A DNA stretch of 64,000 nucleotides from Rossellomorea arthrocnemi (GCF_904424705.1 NZ_CAJGBF010000002.1:463719-527718), one strand, 5' to 3'; shown: positions 1 through 10,841, numbered from the stretch's first letter. The notes: generated from the letters alone by a model not told the origin. Program-made: numbers and translations.

Positions 1-1180
1 TCACATTGGAAGGCTGACCCATCGGCATTTGATATCCATTCATAGAAGGAGACTCATCAGACATCGCTCCCTGCACCTGACCACCAGGACCCATCGGATA
101 TCCACCCGGCATTCCTCCCTGGTGGAATCCAGGTCCGGGCATGACAGGTGAGACAGGATAACAGTTCTGTGGATACGGCATATATGGAGCCTGTTGCTGC
201 GGCATTTGAGCCGACGGGTAGTTTTCATCAGATGCACCCATTACTCCGGACGGCTGCTGCATGGGCATTTGCATCGGTTGCTGCATATGCATCGGCATCT
301 GCATCGGCTGTTGCATTGGCTGTTGCATTGGCTGTTGCATCGGCTGTTGCATTGGCATTTGAGCATGAGGCATGTATGGCATAACCGAAGAGGACTCTTC
401 ATCATACCCCATTTGTGGCATCATTGGCATGTTCTGCATTCCAGGCATCATTGAAGCACCTTGAACTTGACTTCCAGGTCCCATTCCTTGCCCCATCGGC
501 ATCCCATAACCTGCTCCTGGATGCATTCCTCCATGTGGAGGACAGAAACCGGACCCTGGCATGACAGGTGATACAGGTACACAATTATTCGGGTTATAAT
601 ACATAGGCTGAGTGTTCCCTCCTTGTGGTTGTGATGGCATTTGTAGACTTTCTTCTTCTTGAACCCCTTTTACAGGTTCTTGTTTTGGTTTTGGCTGTTC
701 TTTCGCTTTAGGGAGTACATTGGTCGGCTTAGGCGGCGATTGGGGTTTGGGCATTTGCTTAGGCTTTGCTTGCTGTTTTGGCTGCTGTACTTGCATATTC
801 GCCATATTCATCATGTAGTAGTTGTTGATATCAATTTCAGGGACGACTGGTTGAGGCATTTTAGGCGTAAATGGCTTTTGTACTTCTTTCGGCATTTCTT
901 TCTTTGGTTCTTGAACCGGCATGGCCATAGGCTTTTGCTCTTTGAATGGATGCTCTGCTTTTGGCATCTCCTTCATTGGCATTTCCTTGGATCCGTATTT
1001 GATTTGTGTCTCTTTTTTTACGGTTCCGCCTGTAGTCGGCACTTTAATTTTCATGCCGGGCATGATCATATCGGGATTTGAAAGCTGGGCATTCATCTGT
1101 TTTAATTCTTCGAAATTCACGCCGTACTTCTTGGCGATCTTCCAAAGAGTATCTCCTTTTTGAACAATATGGATTTTCAC
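1..1180 (-). CDS. safA: SafA-like spore coat morphogenetic protein (partial, runs off left edge)
   Basis: In Bacillus SafA is a mother-cell protein that directs inner-coat assembly and binds SpoVID. The reading frame starts at a GTG (1180), seven bases after AGGAGGG, and stays open for 393 codons to the window edge, so the stop is outside. Residues 1-48 form a LysM domain (begins KIHIVQKGDTLWKIA, ends MKIKVP). The rest is a low-complexity Met/Gln/Pro-rich tail with a run of MQQP repeats. It also holds two related segments built on NCxPVSPVMPG (around 600-540 and 175-120). The protein is already longer than the roughly 387 residues of the B. subtilis protein. Its position downstream of nadA matches B. 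subtilis. The repetitive tail makes alignment unreliable, but the LysM domain, the tail composition and the synteny agree. Confidence 0.9.
   Translation of the reverse strand, partial: MKIHIVQKGDTLWKIAKKYGVNFEELKQMNAQLSNPDMIMPGMKIKVPTTGGTVKKETQIKYGSKEMPMKEMPKAEHPFKEQKPMAMPVQEPKKEMPKEVQKPFTPKMPQPVVPEIDINNYYMMNMANMQVQQPKQQAKPKQMPKPQSPPKPTNVLPKAKEQPKPKQEPVKGVQEEESLQMPSQPQGGNTQPMYYNPNNCVPVSPVMPGSGFCPPHGGMHPGAGYGMPMGQGMGPGSQVQGASMMPGMQNMPMMPQMGYDEESSSVMPYMPHAQMPMQQPMQQPMQQPMQQPMQMPMHMQQPMQMPMQQPSGVMGASDENYPSAQMPQQQAPYMPYPQNCYPVSPVMPGPGFHQGGMPGGYPMGPGGQVQGAMSDESPSMNGYQMPMGQPSNV
250..355 (-). repeat. Tandem 12-bp repeat inside safA encoding Met-Gln-Gln-Pro units
   Basis: Within safA a 12-base unit, GGCTGTTGCATT with small variants as read on the plus strand, recurs in phase several times between about 300 and 352, with more degenerate copies just before it. 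Each unit encodes MQQP. A multiple of three bases keeps the frame, so copy number could change by slippage without breaking the gene. Confidence 0.85.
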
Positions 1181-1210
1181 TCTTTTTCCCTCCTCAGGCA
1201 TAAGTCTATA

Positions 1211-1219
1211 TATCCTATG
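1211..1219 (-). promoter_or_regulatory. Candidate sporulation -10 element upstream of safA
   Basis: Read on the minus strand the site is CATAGGATA. It fits the CATANNNTA pattern of sigma-K and partly the sigma-E -10, about 30 bases before the GTG start. No convincing -35 is visible at the expected distance, so this is a weak call resting partly on safA being a mother-cell gene. Confidence 0.3.
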
Positions 1220-1278
1220 ACAAGATAGGCAAATTGCTAATCATCTACATAAAAACTTATGAGATATACAAAAAAAAT

Positions 1279-1305
1279 ATACCGTCCCTGGGATTGGGAC
1301 GGTAT
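1279..1305 (-). terminator. Rho-independent terminator after the nad operon
   Basis: A perfect 10-bp stem, ATACCGTCCC with GGGACGGTAT, has a 7-base loop. On the minus strand it is followed by ATTTTTTT. It lies 33 bases beyond the nadA stop and separates nadA from safA. Confidence 0.9.
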
Positions 1306-1338
1306 TTTTCAGCTTGCTCATTTATTCATTCATTTGCA

Positions 1339-2445
1339 TTAAGCACGGGTCAACATGCGCTCTAATGCGAAAATTGCATTCTTTGAGACCTCTTTATCCA
1401 CTTTGATGATATTTTCAGGATTTGCTTCCATAATTTTTTCCAATGACCATAGAAGATGGGGTAAATCAATGCGATTCATCGTCAAGCATGGACACATGTA
1501 TGGGTTCAGTGAGACAATTTTCTTATCCGGGTGCTGGTTGATCAGCCGTTTTACAAGATTCATTTCAGTACCGATGGCAAAGGACGATCCCGGGGGAGAT
1601 TGTTCAATTGTTTCAATAATATATTTGGTGCTGCCATTCAGATCGGACTTCTCGACCACTTCACGACGACATTCGGGATGGACGATGATCATCATGTCAG
1701 GATGGTTGTTCCGGATATCTTCAATATTTTTCTCCGTGAAATTTTCATGAACCGAACAGTGTCCCTTCCAGAGAATCACCTTCACGCAGTCCATGTTACC
1801 ATCATAAATAAGTTCATTTCGGATAGGGTCCCATACGGCCATTTCACTTAAGGAAACACCAAGATCAGCTGCAGTATTTCGACCTAAATGCTGATCAGGC
1901 AGGAAGAGGATTCGCTGTTTCTCTCCCAAAGCCCATTCCACCATCTTGTGGGCATTGGATGACGTAACCGTTGCCCCCCCATTTTTTCCGACAAAGCTTT
2001 TAATGGCTGCAGTCGAATTCACATAAGTAAGGGGAATGATACTTTCATCGAAAATCTCCATGAGCTTCTCCCACGCTTTTTCCGTCTGATAAATATCTGC
2101 CATATCTGCCATGGAACATCCCGCCCTCATGTCCGGTAAAATGACAGCTTGATTATCATCCGTTAAGATATCTGCCGTTTCAGCCATAAAATGAACACCG
2201 CAAAACACAATGTACTCTGCGTCTTTATTGTCGGCGGATACCTGGGCAAGCTGTAGGGAGTCTCCAACGGCATCAGCAAATTGGATCACTTCGTCTTTTT
2301 GATAATGATGCCCGGGAATAAAAAGCTTCTTTCCTAATTGAAGTTTGATTTCCCTCACTCTGCTTTCCATTTCTTCCGTCGTGAGGCTAGTAATCGTTTC
2401 AGGTAATACACCCGTTTCTTTCGTCAATTCATCCAGAATCCCCAT
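1339..2445 (-). CDS. nadA: Quinolinate synthase NadA
   Basis: Condenses iminoaspartate (from NadB) with dihydroxyacetone phosphate to quinolinate, using an oxygen-sensitive [4Fe-4S] cluster. The start at 2445 ([12 protein letters not shown]) lies seven bases after AAAGGGG and gives 368 residues, the length of B. subtilis NadA; ATGs or longer frames upstream would run into nadC. Cluster-type cysteines are visible in the motifs [17 protein letters not shown] and MCPCLTMN. The gene begins two bases after the nadC stop, so it is the last gene of nadB-nadC-nadA. It ends before a strong terminator. The cluster probably depends on the divergent cysteine desulfurase NifS. Confidence 0.97.
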   Translation of the reverse strand: MGILDELTKETGVLPETITSLTTEEMESRVREIKLQLGKKLFIPGHHYQKDEVIQFADAVGDSLQLAQVSADNKDAEYIVFCGVHFMAETADILTDDNQAVILPDMRAGCSMADMADIYQTEKAWEKLMEIFDESIIPLTYVNSTAAIKSFVGKNGGATVTSSNAHKMVEWALGEKQRILFLPDQHLGRNTAADLGVSLSEMAVWDPIRNELIYDGNMDCVKVILWKGHCSVHENFTEKNIEDIRNNHPDMMIIVHPECRREVVEKSDLNGSTKYIIETIEQSPPGSSFAIGTEMNLVKRLINQHPDKKIVSLNPYMCPCLTMNRIDLPHLLWSLEKIMEANPENIIKVDKEVSKNAIFALERMLTRA

Positions 2446-2447
2446 CT

Positions 2448-3293
2448 TCATACCCCTTTCGCTATTCTTACTCTTGCGCTGATATCTATTGATTTCACTG
2501 AATGTGTCAAGTACCCGAGGGAGATATAATGAACACCGGTCTCCGCATAAGCACGAAGACTTTCCCTTGTGATCCCTCCTGATGCTTCTGTCACGATATG
2601 AGAAGGCACAAGGGAGAGCCACTCCCGGATTGTATCCGGTGTGCAGTTATCAAACATGATGACATCGGCCCCGCCATCAATCGCTTCCAATAATTGATCT
2701 TTCGTTTCAATTTCCACTTCCACCTTGACCATATGACCGATCTGACTTTTCACCTGCTTTAAGGCCTCGGTGATTGATCCGGCAAAGGAAATATGATTAT
2801 CCTTCAGCATGACCGCATCATAGAGACCATTCCTATGGTTGAATCCGCCCCCGCTCCTTACAGAATACTTCTCTAGCATCCGGAGGCCCGGCGTCGTTTT
2901 CCGTGTATCACACAACCGGACACCACTGCCTTTCACCTGTTCAACGGCACGGTAAGTTTCCGTTGCAATCCCGCTCATACGCTGAATCAGATTAAGTACA
3001 ACCCGTTCCGCCTGAAGGAGATCCCCCATCGGACCTTTGATTTCAGCAACCTTTTTTCCTTCCTTCACCCATTCCCCATCCTCAACACACATCTGCACTT
3101 TTACTGAAGGACTGAATAGGGTGAATCCGATTTCCACCACATCTCTCCCGCAAAAAATACCGTTTTCTTTCATATGAAAGGAAAAGGAGCCTTCATCACC
3201 ATTCCTGAACAAGATTTCAGATGACAAATCACCATCTCCCAGGTCTTCCTGGTAAAACGCTTCAAGCATAGATTTTAGTTTCATTTTGTTCAT
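2448..3293 (-). CDS. nadC: Quinolinate phosphoribosyltransferase NadC
   Basis: Decarboxylating transferase that turns quinolinate and PRPP into nicotinate mononucleotide. The 281-residue product has the family landmarks [32 protein letters not shown] and the C-terminal [25 protein letters not shown] (positions near 130-265). ATG 3293 lies six bases after GGTGG. The gene overlaps the end of nadB by 32 bases, which suggests translational coupling. It is the middle gene of the NAD operon. Confidence 0.97.
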   Translation of the reverse strand: MNKMKLKSMLEAFYQEDLGDGDLSSEILFRNGDEGSFSFHMKENGIFCGRDVVEIGFTLFSPSVKVQMCVEDGEWVKEGKKVAEIKGPMGDLLQAERVVLNLIQRMSGIATETYRAVEQVKGSGVRLCDTRKTTPGLRMLEKYSVRSGGGFNHRNGLYDAVMLKDNHISFAGSITEALKQVKSQIGHMVKVEVEIETKDQLLEAIDGGADVIMFDNCTPDTIREWLSLVPSHIVTEASGGITRESLRAYAETGVHYISLGYLTHSVKSIDISARVRIAKGV

Positions 3294-4851
3294 GATATTC
3301 CACCCTCAATCGTCCCTCTTTGTTTTGTAGAATCATTTTTCGTTTCAACCAACTATCATTATCTTCATTGGGGAAGTCTGACCTGATGTGACCTCCCCTG
3401 CTTTCCGTTCTTAATAAAGCAGATTCTGTAACAAGCAGGCTTACGATCCACATAAAATACGTGTGAATTTCTTCACGTGAATTAAAATCGATAAGCTCAT
3501 GGAATGTAAGCGGCTGTTCTTTTAACCATCTTAATTGTGTGAGCAAGCCTTCTTCGTTCCGGATAATCCCAACATAATCCATCATTCCTTTTTTTAAAGC
3601 ATGAGGCTGAAAGGAAATAGATAAGGGCTCCCCCTCTTTTAAGCTGGGGCAGGAAGAATGGATATGAGAGGAATGGCTGACACCATTATGAATCAAATAT
3701 TCCCCCAGGCGCTCGCCGTACACTAATCCTTCCAGTAATGAATTACTCGCCAGGCGATTCGCACCGTGAATGCCGCTGCATGCAACCTCTCCAATGGCAT
3801 ACAGCCCTGGAATATTGGTCCGCCCCACTCGATCTGTCACGATTCCTCCCATCATAAAATGACATCCAGGGGAAACTGGGATCCTCCCTTCCCCGATGGA
3901 AATTTGATGGTTAAAACAAAGCGTGGAAATCGAAGGGAATTTCTCTTGGAAATCTTTTATTCTACTAATATCCAGGTACACGTTTCTTCCCTTTTGACGT
4001 TCCTTATAAATGCATTCTGCCACAATATGACGGGGGGCAAGTTCCATTAAGGGATCAACTCCCTCCATGATCCTTTCTCCAAGGTCGTTCAGGAGAAGGG
4101 CACCTTCCCCTCTTACCGCCTCTGAAATGAGACCGCATGTTTTCCCGTTCGACCAAAGCAGTGTCGGATGAAACTGAATGAATTCCATATCTGAAAGCTT
4201 AGCCCCTGCAAGAAAAGCAAGAGCCATCCCATCTCCCGTCACCGCAGGATGATTGGATGTAGACGGATATAACCCACCGATTCCACCCGTGGCGAGAACC
4301 ACATGGGGAGCATAGTAATAGCGGATTGCATCATCTTTATCCTTTGTTTTCACCCCGCAGCAACGGCCCATCTCATCCTTTACAAGCTCATAAACCATTT
4401 CCCCCTGAACGAATGCTACCTTATCCCCTGAAAGGGATTTCAATAAATGCTTCACTAAATATTTTCCCGTCTGATCTCCACCACTATGAAGGATACGATG
4501 TTCACAATGTGCACCCTCCATCCCGAGTGAAAGACTTCCATCCTTATTTCGATCAAAAGGTGCCCCCTCATCCACAAGGGTCTCCACGATCCTTTTGCCA
4601 TCCACTATGAGTTGCTTCACACTATCTTCATCCTGGTGATAGCGCCCTGCTTCCAATGTATCTTTCAAATGAGCACGGACAGAATCCTTCCGTCCTAAAG
4701 GTGCTGCAATCCCGCCTTGAGCGAGGTAAGAGTTACCACTTTCAATTTTGTCCTTTGTGATAATCATCACATAGAATTGATCTTGAAGTCGGCGTGCCAA
4801 TTGCAAGGCGGCAACGCCACTTCCAACGATGATTATTTCGGTTTTTTTCAT
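3262..4851 (-). CDS. nadB: L-aspartate oxidase NadB
   Basis: FAD enzyme that oxidises L-aspartate to iminoaspartate, the first step of de novo NAD synthesis. The N-terminal Rossmann motif IIIVGSGVAALQLA binds FAD. Further family motifs are NSYLAQGGIAAP, HSGGDQTGKYLVKHLL, the active-site HPTLL, and GLYAIGEVACSGIHGANRLASNSLLEGLVYG. The start at ATG 4851 lies seven bases after AGGAGG; an in-frame TTG one codon earlier is too close. The product has 529 residues, close to the B. subtilis protein. It is the first gene of the operon, next to the operator shared with nifS. Confidence 0.97.
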   Translation of the reverse strand: MKKTEIIIVGSGVAALQLARRLQDQFYVMIITKDKIESGNSYLAQGGIAAPLGRKDSVRAHLKDTLEAGRYHQDEDSVKQLIVDGKRIVETLVDEGAPFDRNKDGSLSLGMEGAHCEHRILHSGGDQTGKYLVKHLLKSLSGDKVAFVQGEMVYELVKDEMGRCCGVKTKDKDDAIRYYYAPHVVLATGGIGGLYPSTSNHPAVTGDGMALAFLAGAKLSDMEFIQFHPTLLWSNGKTCGLISEAVRGEGALLLNDLGERIMEGVDPLMELAPRHIVAECIYKERQKGRNVYLDISRIKDFQEKFPSISTLCFNHQISIGEGRIPVSPGCHFMMGGIVTDRVGRTNIPGLYAIGEVACSGIHGANRLASNSLLEGLVYGERLGEYLIHNGVSHSSHIHSSCPSLKEGEPLSISFQPHALKKGMMDYVGIIRNEEGLLTQLRWLKEQPLTFHELIDFNSREEIHTYFMWIVSLLVTESALLRTESRGGHIRSDFPNEDNDSWLKRKMILQNKEGRLRVEYHEQNETKIYA

Positions 4852-4870
4852 CAAAAACCCTCCTGATTAT

Positions 4871-4919
4871 TTACAGGTGTCTTGACACATATATTTACAC
4901 ATATTTAAACTAATGACAA
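4871..4919. promoter_or_regulatory. Divergent nadB / nifS promoters with candidate NiaR operator
   Basis: The palindrome GTGTC-TT-GACAC lies at 4877-4888, with flanking TTTACA elements on both sides. For nifS (plus): -35 TTGACA 4882-4887 and -10 TAAACT 4906-4911. For nadB (minus): -35 TTGTCA at 4919-4914 and -10 TAAATA at 4897-4892. The promoters overlap each other and the palindrome. NiaR (YrxA) represses nadBCA and nifS-niaR in B. subtilis, and niaR is two genes away. Assignment of the palindrome to NiaR is inference. Confidence 0.65.
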
Positions 4920-4975
4920 GAGTTTTTTACAAGACTCATATATTCAGACAATTCCCAATAAAGGCAGGTTATATA

Positions 4976-6112
4976 ATGAATTATTTTGATTATGCTGCTA
5001 CAACCCCAGTAGACCCGGAGAGTTTACACGTCTTTCGGACCGTAAGTGAAGAGTTCTGGGGCAATCCGAGCAGCCTTCACGATATTGGAGGGAAAGCACA
5101 ACAACTCCTTACAAAGTGCAGAGAAAAATTGGCTGCCATGCTTGGTGTCCCTTCTAAAGGCATCTACTTCACCTCAGGAGGAACGGAAGGGAACCATTTG
5201 GCTCTCTTTACACTTGCCTTAAGCAGACAGACAAAAGGAAAACACATTATCATCGGAGGTGCCGAGCATTCTTCCCTGCATTCCTCTGCCGATTTCCTTC
5301 AACTGCTGGGCTTTACAGTTACGAAAATCACTTTGAATTCTCAAGGGCAAATCGATCTTCAAATGTTAAAAGAATCCCTTTCCGAACAAACGACCGTCGT
5401 GAGCATCGGACACGTCAATGGAGAAATTGGATCGATCCAGCCACTTCATTCCATTAAGAATCTACTGAGCAACCGTGATATCCTGCTTCACAGTGATATG
5501 GTTCAATCCTTTGGGAAAACAGACATTAAGGAATACACTACCGTGGTCGACAGCTTCACCCTTTCATCTCATAAAATCTACGGTCCCAAAGGGGTCGGAG
5601 CTCTTTATATCAACCCGGCACTCGATATTAATCCGATGATACCGGGACAGACTCATGAAGATGGATTCAGGGGGGGAACGGTGAATCTTCCCGGAATAGC
5701 AGGATTTGTAACAGCTGCCGATCGTTGTCAACAATCCTTTGCACCAACCCATTATATGGACCTGAGAGCACATTTTTTATCACAATTGGAAGTACATCTG
5801 CCCGGTCAATACACCATTTATCAAGGTCCGGAGGATGCACAACTGCCACATGTCATTGGTCTTGGTATTCACGGACTGGAGGGGCAATGGCTCATGCTTG
5901 AATGCAACAGGCAGGGAATCAGCATCTCCACCGGCAGTGCTTGCAGTGCAGGGTTACAGGGCATGTCTAAAACACTTGCAAGTATGGGAGTCAATCAAAG
6001 GGCAGGGAAGGAATTTATCCGGATTTCGTTTGGAAGGGATACACGGGAAGAACAGGCCGGGGCTTTGGCTAATACCTTGCACAACATACATTCCGCTCAT
6101 ATATATCCTTAA
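4976..6112 (+). CDS. nifS: Cysteine desulfurase NifS (NAD-operon type)
   Basis: PLP enzyme that takes sulfur from cysteine, most likely to build the NadA iron-sulfur cluster, as shown for the equivalent B. subtilis gene. The start at ATG 4976 (MNYFDYAATTPVDPES) fits the family N-terminus and gives 378 residues; the upstream in-frame stretch looks untranslated and overlaps the promoter. The Shine-Dalgarno (GCAGG) is weak. The PLP lysine lies in LSSHKIYGPKGVGAL and the catalytic cysteine in STGSACSAG. It is followed after about 58 bases by niaR and is divergent from nadB. Confidence 0.95.
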   Translation: MNYFDYAATTPVDPESLHVFRTVSEEFWGNPSSLHDIGGKAQQLLTKCREKLAAMLGVPSKGIYFTSGGTEGNHLALFTLALSRQTKGKHIIIGGAEHSSLHSSADFLQLLGFTVTKITLNSQGQIDLQMLKESLSEQTTVVSIGHVNGEIGSIQPLHSIKNLLSNRDILLHSDMVQSFGKTDIKEYTTVVDSFTLSSHKIYGPKGVGALYINPALDINPMIPGQTHEDGFRGGTVNLPGIAGFVTAADRCQQSFAPTHYMDLRAHFLSQLEVHLPGQYTIYQGPEDAQLPHVIGLGIHGLEGQWLMLECNRQGISISTGSACSAGLQGMSKTLASMGVNQRAGKEFIRISFGRDTREEQAGALANTLHNIHSAHIYP

Positions 6113-6170
6113 CTTGAATAGCAGGTTGTGGTATGATTTCCTATATCAATTGGGGACGGAGGAGATACCT

Positions 6171-6713
6171 TTGACAGGAAAAAAAATCCTTGGGGATGAA
6201 AGAAGAAAGTGGATCCTCGATAAACTAATGACGGAACTTGCCCCGATCACAGGGGGAGAGCTCGCCAAGCAGACCAATGTCAGCAGGCAGGTGATCGTAA
6301 GTGATATCACCCTTCTGAAAGCGAAAGGGGAACCCATCATTGCGACGAGTCAGGGCTACTTGTATATGCCTGCCTCGAATCAGGATATGATGGTTGAACG
6401 GACGGTTGCTTGCCAGCATACACCTGATCGGTCAGAAGAAGAACTCTTCTTACTTGTCGATCACGGCGTGACCGTTAAAGATGTAAAGATCGAACACGGT
6501 GTTTACGGCGATCTAACGGCTTCGATCATGGTTTCAAACCGTAAAGAGGTAGAACAATTCATGCACAAAATCGAAGAGACTGGCGCTTCCTTTCTATCCG
6601 AGCTAACAGATGGTGTTCATTTACATACATTAATGGCCCAAACGGAACAGACCCTTGATAAGGCAGAAAAAGCCCTCGAAGATGCGGGATTCCTTATCCA
6701 ATCTTTTAACTGA
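6171..6713 (+). CDS. niaR: NiaR transcriptional repressor of NAD synthesis (HTH + 3H domain)
   Basis: Niacin-responsive repressor. The start is TTG 6171, eight bases after GGAGG, giving 180 residues, the same as B. subtilis YrxA/NiaR. An N-terminal winged helix-turn-helix is seen in TGGELAKQTNVSRQVIVSDITLLKAKG. It is followed by a 3H domain with its three conserved histidines probably in LVDHGVTVKD, IEHGVYG and LHTLMA. It probably binds the palindrome at 4877-4888 and represses both nadB-nadC-nadA and nifS-niaR. It ends at a bidirectional terminator facing pheA. Confidence 0.93.
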   Translation: MTGKKILGDERRKWILDKLMTELAPITGGELAKQTNVSRQVIVSDITLLKAKGEPIIATSQGYLYMPASNQDMMVERTVACQHTPDRSEEELFLLVDHGVTVKDVKIEHGVYGDLTASIMVSNRKEVEQFMHKIEETGASFLSELTDGVHLHTLMAQTEQTLDKAEKALEDAGFLIQSFN

Positions 6714-6738
6714 AAAGCCCCTCCAAGCACCTAAAAGG

Positions 6739-6770
6739 AAAGGCAGATTCCACGATTGGAATCTGCCTTT
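6739..6770. terminator. Bidirectional terminator between niaR and pheA
   Basis: A 14-bp perfect stem, AAAGGCAGATTCCA with TGGAATCTGCCTTT, has a 4-base loop. It has a T-run on the plus side and, read from the other strand, a tail that is less T-rich. niaR and pheA converge here. Confidence 0.9.
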
Positions 6771-6777
6771 TTCATTT

Positions 6778-7629
6778 TCAATTATCCAAAAAATAAGAAG
6801 AATACGTTCCAATCATTTTCACCTTGCATCCGAGGGCTTCCATTTCACTGATCGCTCCCGGAAGAAGGACGTCATCCATTTCGTGAGCCACATCAATCAG
6901 GAAGAAATAATCTCCTAACCCAGTTTTCAGCGGCCTTGATTCAATTTTACTCAAATTCAGTTGTCTCCAGGCAAAGGTGGATAATACCTGGTGGAGTGCC
7001 CCCGAGCGATCTTTTGGAAGAGTGACCATCAAAGTCGTCTTCTCCATCCTTTTTTCCTGGGTTAGGGACAATGGATCGGCGGATTTATGCAAGACGATGA
7101 ATCTAGTATGATTATAGGCAAAATCATGTATGTTTTCATGTAGGATATTCAATCCGTATCTTTCAGCTGCCAGTTCGTTTCCTATTGCCCCCAGGAACAT
7201 GTCAGGATTCTCACTCACGAATTTAGCCGCTGCAGCCGTACTCGTCGTCTGTTCCAGTGGTACCCCACGAAACTGTTTATGTAAAAACTTATGACACTGG
7301 GCCAACGCGTGGGAATGGGAAAGGACTTTCCCGATTGATTCTTTATTGTCACTCCAAGCAGGATGTACCATTAAGTGCTGCTGAATTGCGGACGTCAATT
7401 CAGCTACAATCGCTAAATTGGCTTCATGAAATAAATAATCCACCGTAATATGTACTGAGCCTTCCAGGGCATTCTCTAAAGGTACAACGGCATAATCTAC
7501 TTCATTCTCTATCACCGCTTCGATGCAATCGGGAATCGTCACATATGAAACGGTATCTTCTTCCGGGAAAGCCCGCTTGACGGCTAAATCTGTAAAGGAA
7601 GCCTCGGGTCCTAAATATGCAATCTTCAC
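6778..7629 (-). CDS. pheA: Prephenate dehydratase PheA
   Basis: Makes phenylpyruvate from prephenate in phenylalanine synthesis. The start chosen is GTG 7629 (VKIAYLGPEASFTD), eight bases after AGAGGA, giving 283 residues (B. subtilis 285). The N-terminal dehydratase domain contains the catalytic Thr-Arg-Phe motif in YNHTRFIVL. The C-terminal ACT domain (from about residue 200) has the allosteric ESRP motif in KIESRPLKTGLGDY, expected to sense phenylalanine. pheB lies 90 bases upstream in the same direction. Confidence 0.96.
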   Translation of the reverse strand: MKIAYLGPEASFTDLAVKRAFPEEDTVSYVTIPDCIEAVIENEVDYAVVPLENALEGSVHITVDYLFHEANLAIVAELTSAIQQHLMVHPAWSDNKESIGKVLSHSHALAQCHKFLHKQFRGVPLEQTTSTAAAAKFVSENPDMFLGAIGNELAAERYGLNILHENIHDFAYNHTRFIVLHKSADPLSLTQEKRMEKTTLMVTLPKDRSGALHQVLSTFAWRQLNLSKIESRPLKTGLGDYFFLIDVAHEMDDVLLPGAISEMEALGCKVKMIGTYSSYFLDN

Positions 7630-7720
7630 TCTGATCTTCCTCTCGTTCATATGAAATTTATTGAACATTCTAACACGGATATGATCAAAGGGGAAGATTT
7701 TTCTGATAAAAAAAGAAGCA

Positions 7721-8176
7721 TCAGGCTCCAGAACCTAATACTTCTACTTTCTCCACAAATTCTAAACGACGGAGCTTTGAGAGTAAATCTTCCAATCCAA
7801 TCGTGAGGTCTGTCACATTTATGGAGAGTGTGACATTTGCTCTTCCCTGTAACGGTATCGTCTGGTGGATCGTCAATATATTGCAGCCATGCTTAGCTGT
7901 TTCACTTAATAAATGAGACAAGGTCCCTGACCGGTCCTCCAAATGAAAGAACAGCGTGATGATTCGTTCCTTCACCACGGTGTGGAAAGGAAACACTGTA
8001 TCCCGGTATTTATAAAAGGCACTTCGGCTTAAATCCACCCGATGAACCGCTTCCCAGACCGAATCCGCTTTACCTCTCTCGATCAATTCTTTTGCATCCA
8101 GGGTTTTCTTCATCGCTTCCGGCAGTACGTCTTCACGTACTAAATAAAACTTGCCTTCTTGAAATTTTTTCCCCAA
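7721..8176 (-). CDS. pheB: ACT-domain protein PheB
   Basis: Small ACT-domain protein of unknown exact role, often described as a regulatory partner of phenylalanine synthesis. The start chosen is TTG 8176, eight bases after GGAGG, giving 151 residues (B. subtilis PheB 147). [16 protein letters not shown] and [13 protein letters not shown] resemble an N-terminal helix-turn-helix. The ACT domain follows in [14 protein letters not shown] to the end. It lies between obg and pheA as in B. subtilis. Confidence 0.92.
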   Translation of the reverse strand: MGKKFQEGKFYLVREDVLPEAMKKTLDAKELIERGKADSVWEAVHRVDLSRSAFYKYRDTVFPFHTVVKERIITLFFHLEDRSGTLSHLLSETAKHGCNILTIHQTIPLQGRANVTLSINVTDLTIGLEDLLSKLRRLEFVEKVEVLGSGA

Positions 8177-8257
8177 TGACTTTTCCTCCAATTGTCTAGC
8201 TGAAGAGGTCAGGCAAAACGCCACGCCTGAAAACCGCTTTCACTTTCTATTGTAGAA

Positions 8258-8287
8258 CAGGTGGCAGCCGATATCAGCCGCCACCTG
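8258..8287. terminator. Hairpin between obg and pheB, weak terminator candidate
   Basis: CAGGTGGC pairs with GCCACCTG across a 14-base loop. The T-run CTTTTT is on the plus side; read in the direction of obg and pheB (minus) the tail is only TTCTAC. It may reduce read-through from obg into pheB or only stabilise a transcript end. Confidence 0.45.
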
Positions 8288-8318
8288 CTTTTTCGTCTGA
8301 ATAGATACAGGATGAAAC

Positions 8319-9620
<1,302 letters not shown>

Positions 9621-9637
9621 TTATCCGTGCAATCGCC

Positions 9638-10171
9638 TTATCGGGCAACTACATGAATGACAAGAACCTCTTCTTGAAGTTGTTCTATTTCTATATTTTC
9701 TCCGTTTGATCTTTGATTCTTAATCCAGTCTTTTACCACGCATGTACTCTTTAGTATACCTGTGAAATCAAATATAAAACGGGAATGTTCTTTTGTAATG
9801 TCCAGTAAGATGGATAATTGATTTTCTACATTGTTCATTACATTTGATTCAAGGAATTCCAGAAACTCCTTGCACCAGTCGTAAAGTCTCCGATCTTCAA
9901 GCCCGTGTGCCGACTCCGATTGAAGTACTTCAAAATCCAGCTTAATCAAATGTCTTGACCAATTATAGGTTAGGATCCATTCTGCCAATAGCGGAAGCCT
10001 TAAGTTCGATAACTTCGACTCATTTTGTGCGACAAGGACCATTTCCTCGATCACCTGCTTTGCCCGCTCCACACGGTCAAGATCCAGATTCCCTTTAATT
10101 AATTGCAAGTCGTTCATCCAGTCGTGGCGAGCATGCCTTAACGCCTCGACTACACCCCAATTTTTGCTCAT
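9638..10171 (-). CDS. spo0B: Sporulation phosphotransferase Spo0B
   Basis: Passes phosphate from Spo0F to Spo0A in the sporulation phosphorelay. The 177-residue product has the phospho-histidine helix motif ALRHARHDWMNDLQLIKG near residues 10-27, followed by a divergent, kinase-like C-terminal fold, as is usual for Spo0B. ATG 10171 lies seven bases after AGGAG. Its pairing with obg is the classic Bacillus arrangement. Here spo0B-obg are separated from rplU-prp-rpmA by a strong terminator and a gap of about 320 bases, so they probably have their own promoter. Confidence 0.92.
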   Translation of the reverse strand: MSKNWGVVEALRHARHDWMNDLQLIKGNLDLDRVERAKQVIEEMVLVAQNESKLSNLRLPLLAEWILTYNWSRHLIKLDFEVLQSESAHGLEDRRLYDWCKEFLEFLESNVMNNVENQLSILLDITKEHSRFIFDFTGILKSTCVVKDWIKNQRSNGENIEIEQLQEEVLVIHVVAR

Positions 10172-10204
10172 AATCTAACTCCTATACTTTAAGTGCTACA
10201 TGTA

Positions 10205-10213
10205 AGTATATCA
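10205..10213 (-). promoter_or_regulatory. Candidate extended -10 promoter for spo0B-obg
   Basis: Read on the minus strand the site is TGATATACT, an extended -10 (TGnTATACT). It lies about 34 bases before the spo0B start. No good -35 is visible at 17 bases, which is typical for extended -10 promoters. Confidence 0.5.
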
Positions 10214-10490
10214 AAGATGGGAGTGATGCGTATATTGTTTCTGTAAAATTGGTGTGGTGGAGGAAAAACGGTTGGGAGGATGGATATTCTATGGAATTAA
10301 AAATAAATCCTTTGTTTTGAAAATAAAGGGGCAAAGTTGAAAATAAATCGCTTTGAACAACTGCTTTTCCTTCAATTACTCCTTATTTCTAAAATTATCT
10401 CCAATTCAGTAAAACCAACCCAAAATTCTATATAAATCCCGCCTAAAGACTCATCAAAATCCGAACCGACACACATACCCCTGATAAAAA
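10214..10490. other. Non-coding stretch between spo0B promoter and rpmA terminator
   Basis: AT-rich sequence without a credible reading frame or Shine-Dalgarno site. No hairpin stronger than a few base pairs was seen. Confidence 0.5.
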
Positions 10491-10491
10491 T

Positions 10492-10522
10492 AAAACTCTA
10501 ACCGAAAGTCGGTTAGAGTTTT
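10492..10522 (-). terminator. Terminator of the rplU-prp-rpmA operon
   Basis: A perfect 14-bp stem, AAAACTCTAACCGA with TCGGTTAGAGTTTT, has a 3-base loop. It is flanked by A and T runs and lies just after the rpmA stop. Confidence 0.92.
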
Positions 10523-10538
10523 CGTTAAAGATATGCGA

Positions 10539-10841
<303 letters not shown>

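Noticed and set aside
240..360. CRISPR-like regular repeats
   Set aside because: The period is 12 bases, in frame within safA, without spacers; it is a coding tandem repeat.
659..1163. Plus-strand open frames rich in Leu/Phe/His opposite safA
   Set aside because: They are the antisense shadow of the Met/Gln/Pro-rich safA coding sequence, have no Shine-Dalgarno site and show repeat-driven composition.
2446..2622. N-terminal extension of nadA overlapping nadC
   Set aside because: The ATG at 2445 has the Shine-Dalgarno and gives exactly the family length; the extension is nadC in another frame.
5835..6170. Long N-terminal extension of niaR overlapping the end of nifS
   Set aside because: The extension is nifS sequence in another frame. 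The TTG at 6171 has a good Shine-Dalgarno and gives the family length of 180.
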